A stretch of 64,000 bases of DNA, taken from Bombyx mori (taxonomy: Eukaryota; Arthropoda; Insecta; Lepidoptera; Bombycidae). Position 1 is the stretch's first letter, and every line of letters begins with the position of its first letter. Location: positions 2,914,001 through 2,978,000 of the forward strand of contig NC_085117.1 in the NCBI RefSeq assembly GCF_030269925.1. The letters are read 5' to 3'. Made by a program: the position numbers and the translations under genes. The notes beneath the pieces were generated by a model, which searched no databases, had not been told where the DNA came from, and was given only the letters and a program-made list of their open reading frames with translations. Positions 32,758 through 45,445 of the stretch are shown in pieces.

Positions 32758-33436
32758 ATAGAATTGAAGAAATCCGAGAAAAATTGAAAACGCCCTAACG
32801 ACATTTACAGGATAAACTAGCACAAACAAATACCGATGATACACCAAGTGAGAAAAAGGTTAAAGCTCTTTCATTTGTTGCCTCCTACATACTATTTATT
32901 ACGGCTTAAAGCCGCCATATGATGTATTGGAAGAGACATTCACTGTTGACTTGGTTGACTGTTACTGAAACATATACGGCACCACAACAAAAGCACTCCA
33001 ATTCACCTTTAGGCTTTATATCGATAAAGGTTCGGTTGCACTGTAAATTCCTAACACTGTTTTGGAAGGAAGTTAAGTAAGAATACAGGGGGATACTAAG
33101 CGATCGTGGAGAATTAAGAACAAGTGCGTGGCTTATGACGTCACAATCCACTACGAGACAAGGGGTTGAAGCCTCAAGTGTCTTGTAGCGGCTGTTGCGA
33201 AAAGTACGTCCTTTCAGCCGGAAGATCTTAGCGCTCTGCGGCAAGTTGGTACCAATAATTACGGGCTTTATTACGCCCTACCAAAACAGGTGAACAAGAT
33301 TTCTTATTAATAATAATAGCACACTGATGTGCTTCTTGGTGTTGGAAACAGACGATGTCGAAAGTGGGATGAACCAATTCTGCCGATACGATCTGTCACT
33401 CTTACGTACATTTTTTATAGCATTAGATTTAAAAAA
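32758..33436. other. no gene recognised
   Basis: A 112-codon minus-strand open frame at 32906-33244 has no recognised motif; not called. Confidence 0.45.
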
Positions 33437-33562
33437 AACCTACCTATTCACTGGTAGCCTAATGGGTTATTTTAGCTTTGTATCTTAGCCCTAGCAAGAA
33501 CAGTGCTTCGAAGAATATACTACCAGATAACGAGCCCACTGAGAAGATCCGGCGAGAAACCG
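33437..33562 (-). mobile_element. Jockey-like LINE 3' end, deleted
   Basis: Short minus-strand copy (CCTAGCAAGAACAGTGCTTC, CCCACTGAGAAGATCCGGCG) with internal losses. Confidence 0.6.
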
Positions 33563-33724
33563 TGAACCGCCTAAGTCACATTACCAAGTCACTAAGCGAC
33601 CTCTATTGAAAACAAATCGATCCACTGCTACGAAGGACAAAACGAGAAAGGCTTTTATTATGTCTACTAGCGTCGTTATGATTTTGTTCAGTGCAATCAT
33701 CATACAATATACGTATGTGTATGG

Positions 33725-33860
33725 CCACCTATCAAATGGACCGCTGACCTAGTGAGAATCGCTGGGTCACGCTGGATGCAGAGGGCAACGGTCCGGCTAC
33801 ATTTGACATCAATTGGAGAGACCTATGTTCAGAAGTGGACAGGCTGAGATGATGACGTAT
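33725..33860 (+). mobile_element. LINE coding-end remnant, RTE-like
   Basis: TGGATGCAGAGGGCAACGGT to AGAAGTGGACAGGCTGAGAT followed by GATGAC resembles the very end of RTE-type ORF2 plus the start of its 3' simple repeat. Confidence 0.4.
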
Positions 33861-34327
33861 CTTCTACGCGAAGATCAGTTGGGTACGAGACGAAAGTTTT
33901 GACCGGATAATCTAGATTTCCACATATGATAAATCACATACGCCTGGCTACGTTCCAGCTTGGTACGTCACGCAATGTCAACGCCTCCGTGACGACCTCA
34001 AGGACTCTGATGGTCATCAATGTTTATTTTTGTTGTGACTCTTTAGGGGGCTGACGAAAGGAGCACCCGTCACTTACATGGTATCTAAAATAAAACTATA
34101 CAGACGGCATTACAATCGAGGCCGGCAACCCTTAATGACGGTTGCCGTAAAAGAAAAAACAAATTCGAAAATTTACATTTACCAATATTATTCCGTAGTA
34201 CGCAATGTAAAACGATTAAAAAAGGGGGTTCAACGGCCTTACGAGAGAGCGCGTGTGCTCGCCTTGTCTTTACGTTACATTGAGTGTACAAAATATAAAC
34301 ATAGTATGTTTAATTGGGCATATGAGT

Positions 34328-34412
34328 ATTGTTGCGCGGGTAAGAGTAACGCCATCTACCGTCGAATAGCAGAAACGAACATGTAAAATCGAGAACGCTC
34401 GAGAAGCGAAAG
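34328..34412 (+). mobile_element. LTR fragment
   Basis: GTAAGAGTAACGCCATCTAC and CGAACGCTCGAGAAG-like words match the 5' part of the solo LTRs at 37242-37626 and 63344-63725. Confidence 0.5.
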
Positions 34413-34459
34413 AATTTAATTTTTATTTGTTTGACGAGTCTTTGAATGCATTTTCCCCC

Positions 34460-34920
34460 TATTCGCTGGTAGCCTAAGGGGCTCTTCCAGCTACGCCCGG
34501 ACGGGTAGAAGAGCTCACGGGCTCAACCTGAGAGAATTTGCTAACACTAGTCCTAGCAAGAGCAGTGCTTCGCAGAGTCTAGCACCGGATCGGAATCGCG
34601 ACCCACTGAGAAGATCCGGCGAGAAACTCAGTGGGCTGTGTCTATGAGTTAGTTCGCTCGTTGAACTCTTCGTCGTAGCCGAGTCGACGAGGACGGTGAC
34701 CGTTGCTAGAGAGGCGTAAAAGCATCGAGAGTGAACGCGGGGGATCCGACAAGACATGTTTTGGGCGACGGCGGCTTTGCGTTACCCCGTCGCGGTCGGA
34801 TAAGTAATCGGCGGCTGCCACGATAAGAGGGTTTTCATGTCGCGCCGCTTTGTCGAAGTAGAGAATTGACGTCCGACGGAGCCTTCGGAACATTAATATG
34901 ACGCGAATCGATAAAGTCAA
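34460..34920 (-). mobile_element. Jockey-like LINE coding end and 3' region
   Basis: On the minus strand a frame reads YFDKAARHENPLIVAAADY, the same protein block as in the copy at 23276-23945, then a frameshifted basic end and the 3' region. About 90 codons remain. Confidence 0.75.
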
Positions 34921-35177
34921 GGCCGAGTTCGAGAGATAAACGGATTATCGTATCAGTTATAATTCTCAATGATTAACATTAACAATCTACTTAATCGATT
35001 ATTGTATCTTTGCCAAAATTTTAAATAATTCGGGGAGCGATTTTCGAGAACAGCGGTTCTCAAATATCGCGGGGCGACGTGTTCGCGTGTCGAGTGTGCC
35101 ACAAGAATCACAAATACGATATTTTTATCTGAGCTGACTCGGCTAAATGTAGATGTACGTATATTAGATTGATGATA
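34921..35177. other. no gene recognised
   Basis: Unassigned spacer. Confidence 0.5.
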
Positions 35178-35262
35178 TTGTTACACCGATAAGAGTAACG
35201 CCATCTATCGCCGAATATCCAAGGTACTATTAAAATCGAGTGGTACAACGCCATTTTTGCAA
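35178..35262 (+). mobile_element. LTR fragment
   Basis: TTGTTACACCGATAAGAGTA-ACGCCATCTATCGCC matches the first ~60 bases of the solo LTRs. Confidence 0.5.
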
Positions 35263-35385
35263 TACAGGTAATCCTCCTATATATAACACGGTAGATACGT
35301 TCTTACAAAGTCCCGTGTTGTACGAAACCGCGTTATATGAGAGCAGAAGCCAGTGCAAAAATGAGACTAATTTTTCTCAATCATT

Positions 35386-35575
35386 GCCCACTGAGTTTCT
35401 CGCCGGATCTTCTCAGTGAGTCGCGTTTCCGATCCGGTGGTAGATTCTGCGGAGCACTGTTCTTGTTAGGGCGAGTGTTAACAACACTCCCGGTTTGAAC
35501 CCCGTGAGCTCACCTACACGTCAGGAGAAGCTGAAATAGCCTCTCAAGGCTATCAGCATAGGTAGGAAAAAAAAA
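35386..35575 (+). mobile_element. Jockey-like LINE 3' end, complete tail
   Basis: CCACTGAGTTTCTCGCCGGA to CAGCATAGGTAGGAAAAAAA; one of the best-preserved 3' regions in the window. Confidence 0.75.
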
Positions 35576-36386
35576 CTGTATCAAACATCTCAACTATGCC
35601 TGTATGTAATTTTTACCTATTACTTATACATAACAAAATAAAGAGTAAAACTTCAATTATTTCCTTATATTGTGTGTTCATAAAGCTTAATGTAATTTTC
35701 TAGATAAGTTAAAACAAAAATCTCGTTATGGTGTTATAAGAGGGTTTTGGGGACTTTTCATTTCGTGTTAGATCGGAACCCTGTTTGTAAAATACCATGT
35801 TTTATTCGGGTTACATGTAAAACGAAATGGCATGTAAGTATGTATGGGGTTTCGTAAGCCTGTAAAGAGGGCGTTAGTGCACCGCAGAGTTAAAAAAAAG
35901 TTGAGAGCCACTGGTCCAGAACGCAATTTTTACGATTCCATTGCCGCGTTGGAGGCTAAAGGCTCTTTCATATGAAGCGATTGCGTGAAAAATTTTTTTG
36001 AAGTGAAAACTGTTTTAGCATCGTTGTGATTCGAAAGTCGATGAAACGAAAAAGCGACAGTAAAAAGAGACAGACACATAAATTCATAAGATTTAACGTG
36101 AGAGAAAACGAGATAGGACGCGTATAATGCTTTGTGCTCTGCTTCGTACCTAATATTCATACTTAATACATTTTGAATAAGTCTATGTTAATATATACGA
36201 ATAAACTGTACAATTATTATCAAGCTTTGTATCACTATGATCATTACTAAAACCTACAATTATCCTCTTCGCGAAAATTTACATTCGCCTCATTTACATG
36301 AAGCCAACATTTTTTTGAAGGTTTCACTTCTACCACTTGTGAATTGCACACAAGTTTTTCTTTTCACCATTTCTCAAGAAGCTTAA
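35576..36386. other. no gene recognised
   Basis: Unassigned AT-rich DNA. 36035-36125 carries AAAAAGCGACAGTAAAAAGA, related to the 61-base tandem repeat of RpL4 intron 4. Confidence 0.5.
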
Positions 36387-36656
36387 TGGGTTTTTTTTGT
36401 ATTTTTAAAGCATAGGCGCGTGACCGGACACACGGCTCATCTGGCACCAAGTTACTATCTTAGCTCATAGACATTACATTACATAGTTTGATTTTTATTA
36501 CACGATGTTTCCTTCACCGTGGAAGTCAATCGCGAACATTTGTTAAGGTCGTATTTCATTAGAAAAATAGGTACCCGCCTGCGGGATTCGAACACCGGTG
36601 CATCGCTACATACGAATGCACCGGACGTCTTATCCTTTAGGCAACGACGATTTCAA
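36387..36656 (-). mobile_element. Bm1-like SINE with internal deletion
   Basis: The minus-strand head (36656-36575, GTTCGAATCCCGCAGGCGGG) and body are followed by a tail that lost ~130 bases. It shows the tRNA-like head clearly. Confidence 0.7.
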
Positions 36657-36659
36657 TTT

Positions 36660-36885
36660 CAATCATCTTGATTTACTGTTACTAAGGCGCCGGAATATCT
36701 AGTAGACTCTGGGAAAGACGAATCCGAAGATACAGAGAATGAACCTATTTCTAATAGACCTAAAAGACTAAAACATGTACATTAACAAAACAAAAAAAGG
36801 CAAAATTAGACAAATCCTTAACCGTTTAGCAACAAAAATCAACATAATTACTTCAGTGCGCCGCGTAGGTCACCGGTGACCATTA
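36660..36885. mobile_element. TIR-MITE M3, left terminus lost
   Basis: From TTACTGTTACTAAGGCG to the right terminus CAGTGCGCCGCGTAGGTCAC-CGGTGACC. Confidence 0.75.
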
Positions 36886-37241
36886 ACGCACAAAAGTCGC
36901 TCAAAACAAAAAATTGAACACCGAATCACGGCTTGAAATAATACATATTACATATTAAAAAAAACCCAAGAAACACATAATCATAATTTATCTAATCACT
37001 GCCCCGCGGTTCAGATTACGGTATATATCTCTACAAGATAGCGGACGATAGTTTTAGACATAGATCGTTTCAATTCTGATAAGGCACACGGCCTCAACGT
37101 AGGCACGTTACGTACCGTACAAATAATAATACCTTTTCAAATTAATTAATATTTCGCAATGCTTCAACGGTAAGCGTGCCAATGAATTCAATCGCATCAC
37201 AGTAAGTAGCGTTGTACTATCTGAGACGTAAACTCAAATAT

Positions 37242-37626
37242 TGTTACGCGCTGGGGGGTTCGGGATAAATAAAAATTCTACCGAATTAAAAGTTAACGCT
37301 GTATTAGCACTTAGAACACTTATAACACTTCACAAATATTTTAAATTCTCAATTCACTTCTTCCGCTTCGGTTCAGGTGATCCATTCGCTCTTTCGCTTC
37401 GAGTAGTTCCGATTACTGACTGACTATGTGCCATCCCTGCAACGCTTTTATAACCGATACCACATCCCTAGAATTATCGAGAATATTCCACATATTTCGA
37501 GTATTGTGTTTCTGCTATCTGACAATAGATGGCGTTGTACTTCTCGAGCGTTCTAGATGCTACTAGATCCTTTAACATCCGTACGACTATTCGGCGATAG
37601 ATGGCGTTACTCTAACCGGCGTAACA
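37242..37626 (-). mobile_element. solo LTR
   Basis: 385 bases beginning TGTTACGCGCTGG and ending CCGGCGTAACA, flanked by ATAT on both sides (37238-37241, 37627-37630). On the minus strand it has a TATAAAAGCG box followed by CAGTCAGTCAGTAATCGG, a plausible start site. No internal retrotransposon sequence adjoins it, so it is an LTR-LTR recombination product of a gypsy-like element. A plus-strand relative is at 63344-63725. Confidence 0.8.
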
Positions 37627-37839
37627 ATATATACAGCATGTGTGTGTGCGCGAAGTTTTACAATTTTCACTAGACTTAGACGAATCCGGGTCGCTTTGCT
37701 GGTCGATCTTTGAACGGAACCGAATTGAAGACTTGGCGAAAACATCATCAAAATCGGTCCAGCCGTTTCTCGACAATGAACACACATTGACTTTTATAAA
37801 TAAATATATGTCGGAGAAGCCACAATTATTAACACCATC

Positions 37840-38015
37840 GTCCACCTTTCTCGCCGGATCTCAGTGGGTCGCGATTCCGATCCGGTGGTAGATTCTGAGA
37901 AGCACTGCTTTCGCTAAGGTTAGAGCGTTAACAAAGTCTGTCAGGATGAGCCCGTGAGCTCACCTACCTGTAGCTAGAATAGCCTCTTAGGCTACCAGCG
38001 AATAGGTAGGGCCAA
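37840..38015 (+). mobile_element. Jockey-like LINE 3' end
   Basis: TTTCTCGCCGGATCTCAGTG to CTACCAGCGAATAGGTAGGG; the ACTGAG repeat at the start is shortened. Confidence 0.7.
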
Positions 38016-38194
38016 GCTAAACTGGTATTTATAGTCTGCATTAACAAACATGATACTTTTCATCATGACGATTACCGTGACCCGGGCAACGCCGGAGGCA
38101 TCTGCTTTAATCAGGTTCGCTGGTTCGATATTTTACGTACCAACCACAATCAGTGACATAATTCACCAGCACATAACGACGAGCACTTTTAAAA

Positions 38195-38590
38195 AAGTCG
38201 TTGTGGCCTAAAGGATAAGATGTTCGGTGCATTCGTATGTAGCGATGAACCTGAGTTCGAATCCCGCTGGCGGGTACCAATTTTTCTAATGAAATACGTA
38301 CTTAACAAATGTTCACGATTGATTTCCACCGTGAAGAAATAACATCGTGTAAAAAAAACCCGCAAAATTATAATTTGTGTAATGACTGGTGGTAGGACCT
38401 GTTGAGTCCGCACGGGTAGGTACCACCACCCCGCCTATTTCTGCCGTGAAGCAGTAGTGCGTTTCGGTTTGAAGGGCGGGACCGCTGTTGTACTGTAAAA
38501 ACTGAGACCTTAGAACTCATATATCAAGGGTTAGGTGTCGGAATTTACGTTGTAGATGTCTATGGGCTCCGGTGACCACTTAACGACGAT
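38195..38590 (+). mobile_element. Bm1-like SINE, nearly complete
   Basis: Plus-strand head GTCGTTGTGGCCTAAAGGAT, B box GTTCGAATCCCGC, body, then the tail to ATGTCTATGGGCTCCGGTGA. The last ~50 bases and poly(A) are lost. Confidence 0.8.
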
Positions 38591-39427
38591 GACGATTTCT
38601 TTCGAGAGGAAGGATTTTCTCATATTAATTCTTCTTTTATGAGCTGCTCTCTAATAAATAATTCAATTTATTGAGTGTCAGTGGTATCGGAATGTAAGGC
38701 GAAGGCAGTTAACTGGCCACCGCTAGCATTCGTAGGCAAAAAGCAAAACCACGCGCCGGTCGATTTTTGTTTTCACTAAGTACATTGCGTGCTCCAAAAA
38801 AAAAAAAAACTAGTAAGATACGAACTTACGAATGCAAATTTCAATTTTTTATGTCCTATAAACGATCATAAACACGTAAGTACAATTTTTTCCAAACAAA
38901 CTCAAGACGATTGCGTAAGCAAAAACAAAGTTTTTTTTTCAAATCACGCAAAGATAATGAATCATAATAAAAAAAAAAAAAAATTTAACATCGCCCCAAA
39001 AAAATTAAATTTATTAACAACAAGTCAGTACTGAGCGATGCATTTTAATATTTTTATTAATACATCTGCATTTTTGTATGCTTCAACAAATACATCAATA
39101 GTTGCTGACTCAACTGTTTCAGGTCATGTTGACCTCATAAATAAAACATTACGAACATCTTCTAAATATTAATGCCGATTTTTTTTTTTATATTATACAA
39201 ATTGTGGCATCAGACCCAACAAGCACATTCAAAACATTGTGAAACAATAGATAATGTGTGGTGGCAATTCTTATACGATAACAAAAAATATATGTAAAAT
39301 AGTCCAGTGGAAATTCTCTGCTCCGAAATCACCAGGGAACCAGTTCATCTTAGATTTGACCTTAGACAATGAATAAAACTTTGAGCCAGTCCCAATAGAT
39401 TATCACGTGAACCAGCGATATTAGGTT
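38591..39427. other. no gene recognised
   Basis: A/T-rich with several A-runs (38800, 38970). Confidence 0.5.
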
Positions 39428-39583
39428 ACAGTGTGCTCGGTGCGAGTTTTTTAACGTTCTCGATAGAGTTAAAGTTGGACAGCGCCCCTAGCGGCAAACG
39501 TAGGCAAACGTTACAACTCTATACAAATATGAGTTAACTTTTACGATATCGAGAACGTTAAAAAACTCGCAATAAGCACACAA
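39428..39583. mobile_element. TIR-MITE M1, copy with shortened left arm
   Basis: GTGCTCGGTGCGAGTTTTTT, centre GGACAGCGCCCCTAGCGGCA, right end CTCGCAATAAGCACAC. Confidence 0.8.
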
Positions 39584-39599
39584 TAAAAGTAAAATACCA

Positions 39600-39795
39600 T
39601 TTTCTCCCTACCTAGTCGCTGGTAGCCTAAGAGGCTGCTAATCCAGCTACGCCCGGACTGGTAGGTGAGCTCACGGGCTCGACCTGAGAGAATTTGCCAA
39701 CACCAGCCCTAGCTAGAGCAGTGCTTCGCAAAGTCTACCAGCGGATCGGAATCGCGACCCACTGTGAGAATGAGGCGAGAAACTCAGTGGGCTAA
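39600..39795 (-). mobile_element. Jockey-like LINE 3' end
   Basis: Minus-strand copy from CCTACCTAGTCGCTGGTAGC to GAGAAACTCAGTGGGCT. Confidence 0.7.
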
Positions 39796-39879
39796 CCATT
39801 TCGAACATCGGTTTCCAATAGCTGCGTTGTATGCGTTGTATGCGTAGCTGCGGTTAGCTGCCTGAATCGCGCTATCAAC

Positions 39880-39975
39880 ATTTTCAAGATAACATATGCA
39901 CAAGTTCCGAACAATAACATTCGGAGCGTCGATCGGTCAATTCTCACTTGCCTGGTGGAAGATTGTTTATTCGAA
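39880..39975 (-). repeat. dispersed repeat R, copy 3
   Basis: Reverse complement of the repeat R core (CATTTTCAAGATAA, CACAAGTTCCGAAC), diverged. Confidence 0.4.
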
Positions 39976-39999
39976 AACTGCATATAACAGGATTACTTA

Positions 40000-42900
40000 A
40001 CATGAACCGATATTATGTTTTTGCAAAGTTGTTACACTGCCATCTATCGGGCCGCTGTGTAAACTCGATTCATTTAATAATTTTCCTCTTTAACAGGCTT
40101 ATATAAATTACTGGATTGGTTATGTATGTATGTACATTTGTTTGTTTGTACACAGAATCTTTGAAATTGCATCAGATGAGACCGATGAAAATAAAATTAT
40201 TTTATAATTTCACTCCAATATCCTAATCATTATGCGAATAATATTAAAAAAAGTTGAACTGAATTGTTAGTAGCTGGGTATGTTATGTTAACGTGGTTTA
40301 TTTTGAACTTTTTAAGCTACATTTATATTTTTATATTCAACGACTCACAATTTTCATCCAAAGTTATGGTTTATTGTGAAAAAGAATAGGTTTATGCATC
40401 AACAAATTAGCTCTCCTTAGAGGATGCAATTGGAATATTGTGTATTTTATAATTAACTTGTGAAATCTGTTGTATGATATTTCATACTATTGTCATATAC
40501 ATATACAGGACTATTGTCCTCTATTGTAGACATAAGCTTCACAACTTTAAAAATTTCAACTTGGCAAAACGTAATACAGAGAAGGATAATAGGATGAGAT
40601 GGTCACAAATGACCCTCAGACATAAGGAATGCGACTCAGGGAGGAGGATGTGCAACCAAATGAAATTACAGTCATTCAACATATCAGATGGTCAATTATA
40701 TCAAGAAGTGTATTTATAAAGCTTTGAGATATGACCAAAGTATGACATTAAACTTTTTGCGCAATCCAATTCTAGCTGAAAAAAAAAAACACTTATGACT
40801 TTATAGAAACATGCTGGAAATCTGGGCATTAATGAATCAGTCAGCCAGGACAATAATTAAAATGTTTAGATGACACTTGGGTATTACCATTAATACAGTT
40901 ACATAAGGAAGAAAATTACTTGAAGTTGTGTCTGAGAGTAAATATATTAATGCTTTAACTAAATAGGAATAACTATATTATTAAACATATAGATACGTAA
41001 ATAAGTATAAGGGTTAACTGGGCAAACTAATTTTATTTACTAAGGGAACGAGCTCTGAGCAACTGTTGTGTTAAGTGGTTACCGGAGTTCACAGACAATG
41101 TTCAATGTTGGTACTTATTACCGCATCTTCTGGCAAGCTTTTCCATTCTGTAATTATAATGATTGTCCCACCGATCAAATAGCAATGCATGATTGCTTCG
41201 TATATTCGGAAATATGTTATTTCATCCATCAAGTTTTGTATGAATAATTTGCATATAAAATAATATTAAATGTATAAATTTTCCAATTTGATTTTTGTGT
41301 CAGTCAATGGTGATGATATATATATCTTGAACACATTTTCGGTAAAATCCTTAGTATGTAATAAAATGTATATGTGTACGGTTGCTTTAGCAAGAGTAAA
41401 GAGTAAACTGCCCTTTACTAATGAAACAAGTTGATTGCAATTTTAACTCTGTATATTCACCAGTATCTGCCGTGTCGGGTGGGCTATGTACGACTGACCA
41501 AATGAATGCGATGCACAAAACTGCATACGCTGCTAAATGTGTCCCTACAATATGTAATGTATGTAAAATGTAAATGCCTACAGATTAGATCACACTGGCA
41601 TAGTTGCTTTACTTAAGATTTGCGCAGCATATATCTTATCTCAACGTTTTAATTTACTTTCAAGTGCTGTACGCATGGTTAAATGAAAGAATTACAATTT
41701 AATGTTGCAATATTTAGACAGCTTACTTTACTAAACACGGTAACAAACAAAGAAGAAAACCGCAGATAAAACTTGCAGAAGAATGAAATGATTTAAGAAG
41801 AATGATTGAAAAACAGTTTCTAAAATTTACAATTGTATATAAAACAAAAAAATATCAGACTGTATGATGTTTATGTACTACATACATTTATTTATCTTTT
41901 TTACATACATTTAGTTAAATATAAGGCGTAACAAAATGCATGGTTGATGAGAGCAGATATGGCCTCAGCCCCCAAAACATTCATGATGGGATCTCAAATA
42001 ATTCTTGAGATTCATATATCAATCTGACAATTATATCTATCATCCCTGATGTTCACTGCTGGATATTAACAATAACAACAGTTAAAATCATTAAATTGTT
42101 TGAAAATCATTAGAATAATGTGATCATTAGTTAATGCAGAAATGCAAAAACAAAATATGTTTGTTTGGTAATTATTTAAAGACTAACATTAAGGATATTG
42201 AACTGAAAGGACAAAATCTAAATAAAGGATAAAATTGCTAATTGATCCACATATAATGTATGAAATTATTAATTTTTAGTTACCAATTGAATTGCTTCAT
42301 TTTGTGTAAAATCATACAAAATGTAGCAAAGGACGAAAATATATTAATTCTTTTAATTTAGTTATATTACTGTAATCAGTATTTTTTTAAATTAGACATT
42401 ACTTACGTCCAAGAGTGACGGTAACCACTCAATATCAGTTAGGCCGTATGATGCCTACAAGAGCAATAAAAAAAACCTAGATATAGATACATATTGGGGT
42501 ACAATCGATTTGTTTTATACAATTTTTAAACATGTACTCCTTCCCTACTGTATGTAAATAATATACATAAAGAATAAATTTATCATGGGCACACATATGT
42601 AGCTGTGAAGAATGAAGCACTAAGAAAAGCAATATTCAATAGACATTTTTGGACGATATTTAAGCTCTTCTCTTTGATAATGAAAAACTAGAACTGTGTA
42701 TTTTACCAGCAGTTATAGTATAATCTTATATAATATAATCTTTCCCAATCTCCAATGCAACTGCACCAACATGCCGTCAAAAGACCACTCAAATAAAAAC
42801 ATTAGAAGATGAATGCTTAATATTGAAGCAAGATCTCATGAGATGAAGACAATCAATTGTAAAATTAAAAAACTATAATATCAACCAATCCAATCCCAGG

Positions 42901-43215
42901 ACTCAATATAACAAAGTGTATTTTAGTATCTTCATTATTTAAATTTAAAAAATCCTGTGCATTTTATGTGAGCTACAATAAAAATTTAATTAAAATCTAT
43001 TTTATGTCAACATTCGTTATACAAAGAAGAATTTCAGTCATGATTACAAATCTTTATTAAATTTTGTTCCGAAATATGATTATGCTCGGTTTAGGTAAGA
43101 AACGAAGATACTGTGTAAATATTTTCTAGAAATGAATATACGTCTACTTATCTCCTTCGCAGTGAATAAAACCACTCAATTTCCACATGTTTACATTCAA
43201 GAACATACAACTCAC
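40000..43215. other. larp intron 1, 5' part
   Basis: AT-rich intron sequence next to larp exon 1, with few repeats. 41040-41210 is a strongly decayed minus-strand SINE tail and 42404-42472 a plus-strand S2 LINE tail (ACGGTAACCACTCAATATCA, AGAGCAATAAAAAA). No exon-like segment in the larp direction was found here. Confidence 0.55.
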
Positions 43216-43566
43216 CTGCCACGGATTGACTTTTGGAATAGGCGCTTCAACAAACTTCTTCGGCTGTTGTTCTGCAGCTTGTTGCTGTTGCTCCGCTGTG
43301 GGCTGAGGGTCAGCATGCTGTTGTGGTGTTTTATGAGCTCTCGGGGGTGCTTTCCGTTCCCTGTCCCTCCGGTTTTTACCAGGACGCCGTCCATGAGAGA
43401 TGACCGGTACGAAGCCCTCCTCCTCTTCAATATCTGGCCTGGGAGGCGCGTCTAACGCCTCCTCTGCGTGGGCCTCAATGTTTTCTTTATTACTTTCGCC
43501 TCCTTTGAAGTTGAGCACGGACGCGTAAGAGGGTCCTGCGCCCTCAGCAGACACGCGCGCAGCCAT
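43216..43566 (-). CDS. larp: larp (La-related protein 1), first coding exon
   Basis: 117 codons on the minus strand, ending at a strong donor (CAG|GTGAGTTG; intron starts at 43215). It begins MAARVSAEGAGPSYASVLNF, continues through an acidic/Asn stretch, an RRPGKNRRDRERK basic patch and a Gln-rich run, and ends KKFVEAPIPKVNPWQ. The FVEAPxPKVNPW motif near the end is shared by insect and vertebrate LARP1 N-termini. The frame is open for 27 more codons upstream to an ATG at 43645-43647, but I choose the inner ATG because of the Met-Ala start and the conserved SYASVL that follows. LARP1 is an RNA-binding regulator of 5'TOP mRNAs acting in the cytoplasm. The RNA-binding La motif and DM15 region are not in this exon. 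High GC against AT-rich flanks. Confidence 0.9.
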
Positions 43567-44940
43567 AACGCCGCCGCTGTCTCTTATATAAGTCCGGGCG
43601 CGCGCTCCGCGCCGTGAAGCGATCACGAGCGCGCATCCATGCTTCAACAGGCCATGTTGGGGGTTAACCCAACAATTTTGATGCGAATTTGGACACGTTT
43701 AGCGTTTTGTGCGTTCAGCGCGTAAGCCAAAATCACAAACAGAACACAAAAGCACGGGTTTACGAACTAATTTGATCGAAATTGGTAGCACACCACACTG
43801 ACCCTGGCCGGACCGTATTTACATCAAAAAAATTCACTTCCGTCGGCCGATTCTAGGTTTTTTTCAATACTGAATAAAGCGCACGAATGGTATCTATCGA
43901 TAGAAAGTGCTGTTTGTGGTGAAAAACACGTATAAAAACGACAAATCACAATAGAACCATATTTTGTTCACAATTCACACATGTGGTCGGACGCCCAAAA
44001 AGGGATTTTTCCGCAACACACACGGAACTTGCGGAAGGCTGTGACTTCTAATTTTACACAGACGACATTTAACCGACAGAGGGCGCTAAAAGCTCGTCAA
44101 ATCGTAATGCGTTCAAGTTAATACATGAATTATGATCATTATTTCATATTTCCGAATGATTTAAACCAGAAACGTATTTTTTATTCAAGTATTACATAGT
44201 AGTGTACTACATGTATTAACTGAAAATTTAAAAGCTTTACTTTTTTCATTTGAACCAGTTGACAAGTAGATTTAGAAAACTGAACGCATTCAATTCTAAA
44301 TCACATTTTCGATGTGTTGCAAAATCTCACCGTTTGCCACAGATAGAATAATTACTAGTGATTATGACGTTCTAGCCCGAAGTCGGCAACACCGCGAAAT
44401 TGTTGTGAAATAGTCGTTAAGAAATAGCCCGCTGGCTCTAGTGACTTTAAGCTACTGACCTCTATTAGTCTAATAATAATGCGAGTCGCGAGTTAAACCA
44501 CTGCTAGTGTCAAAATTGTTAGATTATTAATTTTAATTAAATTGTTTCAAAAATCAATTATGGACAGAAAAACGAATACGTAAACGTAAATAATTTACAA
44601 AATACATAAAGATATGAGCATCTATAGAGTTTAGAATTTAATTTCGGCGTGTCAAGTATTAAAGGTTTCACTAAAGTTGGCCGCAAAACGAGGCTGCTTT
44701 CCGATTTTACATTTCAATACTTACAATACGATAATTTCATGGGGATAATCTCATTCTTATAATATCTCATTGAAGTTTCTCGTTAATTTCAACATAGCAG
44801 ACCATGACAATGAATATTAAGATTTAAATTAAAAAGGATCCTATACTAATTACGTAATTAAAAGATATTCCATAAATGGCATTGTTAAGAAAAAACCTGA
44901 AAAGAAATAATGAAACCCTATTTTAATTTAGTGGTCCATC
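43567..44940. other. larp 5' UTR/promoter and intergenic DNA
   Basis: Directly upstream of larp the sequence is moderately GC-rich to about 44060 and then AT-rich. No open frame or repeat recognised beyond the DRE-like site. Confidence 0.5.
43895..43902. promoter_or_regulatory. DRE-like element upstream of larp
   Basis: TATCGATA, the palindromic binding site of the DREF factor known from insect housekeeping promoters, 329 bases upstream of the larp start codon. Position and motif fit a TATA-less housekeeping promoter; binding is inferred. Confidence 0.5.
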
Positions 44941-44946
44941 AATATG

Positions 44947-45037
44947 TTTATTTTGGTTCATTAAATACATATTTCGTAAAATATTGCACAGATATCAGGT
45001 GTAAAGTGAAAAGGTAAAAGCTACTACAAGTTTTATT
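44947..45037 (-). terminator. candidate poly(A) signals of the LITAF-like gene
   Basis: Two AATAAA hexamers on the minus strand, at 45037-45032 and 44952-44947, lie 410-500 bases downstream of the LITAF-like stop codon. Either could end its mRNA. Confidence 0.4.
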
Positions 45038-45445
45038 CTAAGCTTAGACGTTTTCTTGTCGCCACCATTAATTCAACTTTGGCTTTGCTGATTCAATCCT
45101 TTTGTAAGCAAGCCTGGGCGAGGTCACAAGTTTTAATTAATTTTGTAAAAGTTTATTACATTTTGTTAGATTGTTTTGCTGTGCTATGACTACTATGACC
45201 GCAGTTAAATACATCTACATTACAAACACCGGACGCTGATGTCGTCATATTTAATAAGGTTATGTTAACTATTTGCCTCATTACGTTATTGTGAAACTGT
45301 TATTTTTAAGGCAAAAGGTAATTTGGACACGTTGAAAGTAAAAAACGAAATTTAATTCACTAGATTTCTCGCTTACCTAGAAATATAATCTACAATATGT
45401 AATTTGAGCGATTTCATCATTCTCATATTATGTAATTATGGCGGA

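Noticed and set aside
43132..43455. Plus-strand open frame of 107 codons
   Set aside because: Antisense shadow of larp exon 1, whose minus-strand frame has the conserved LARP1 motif.
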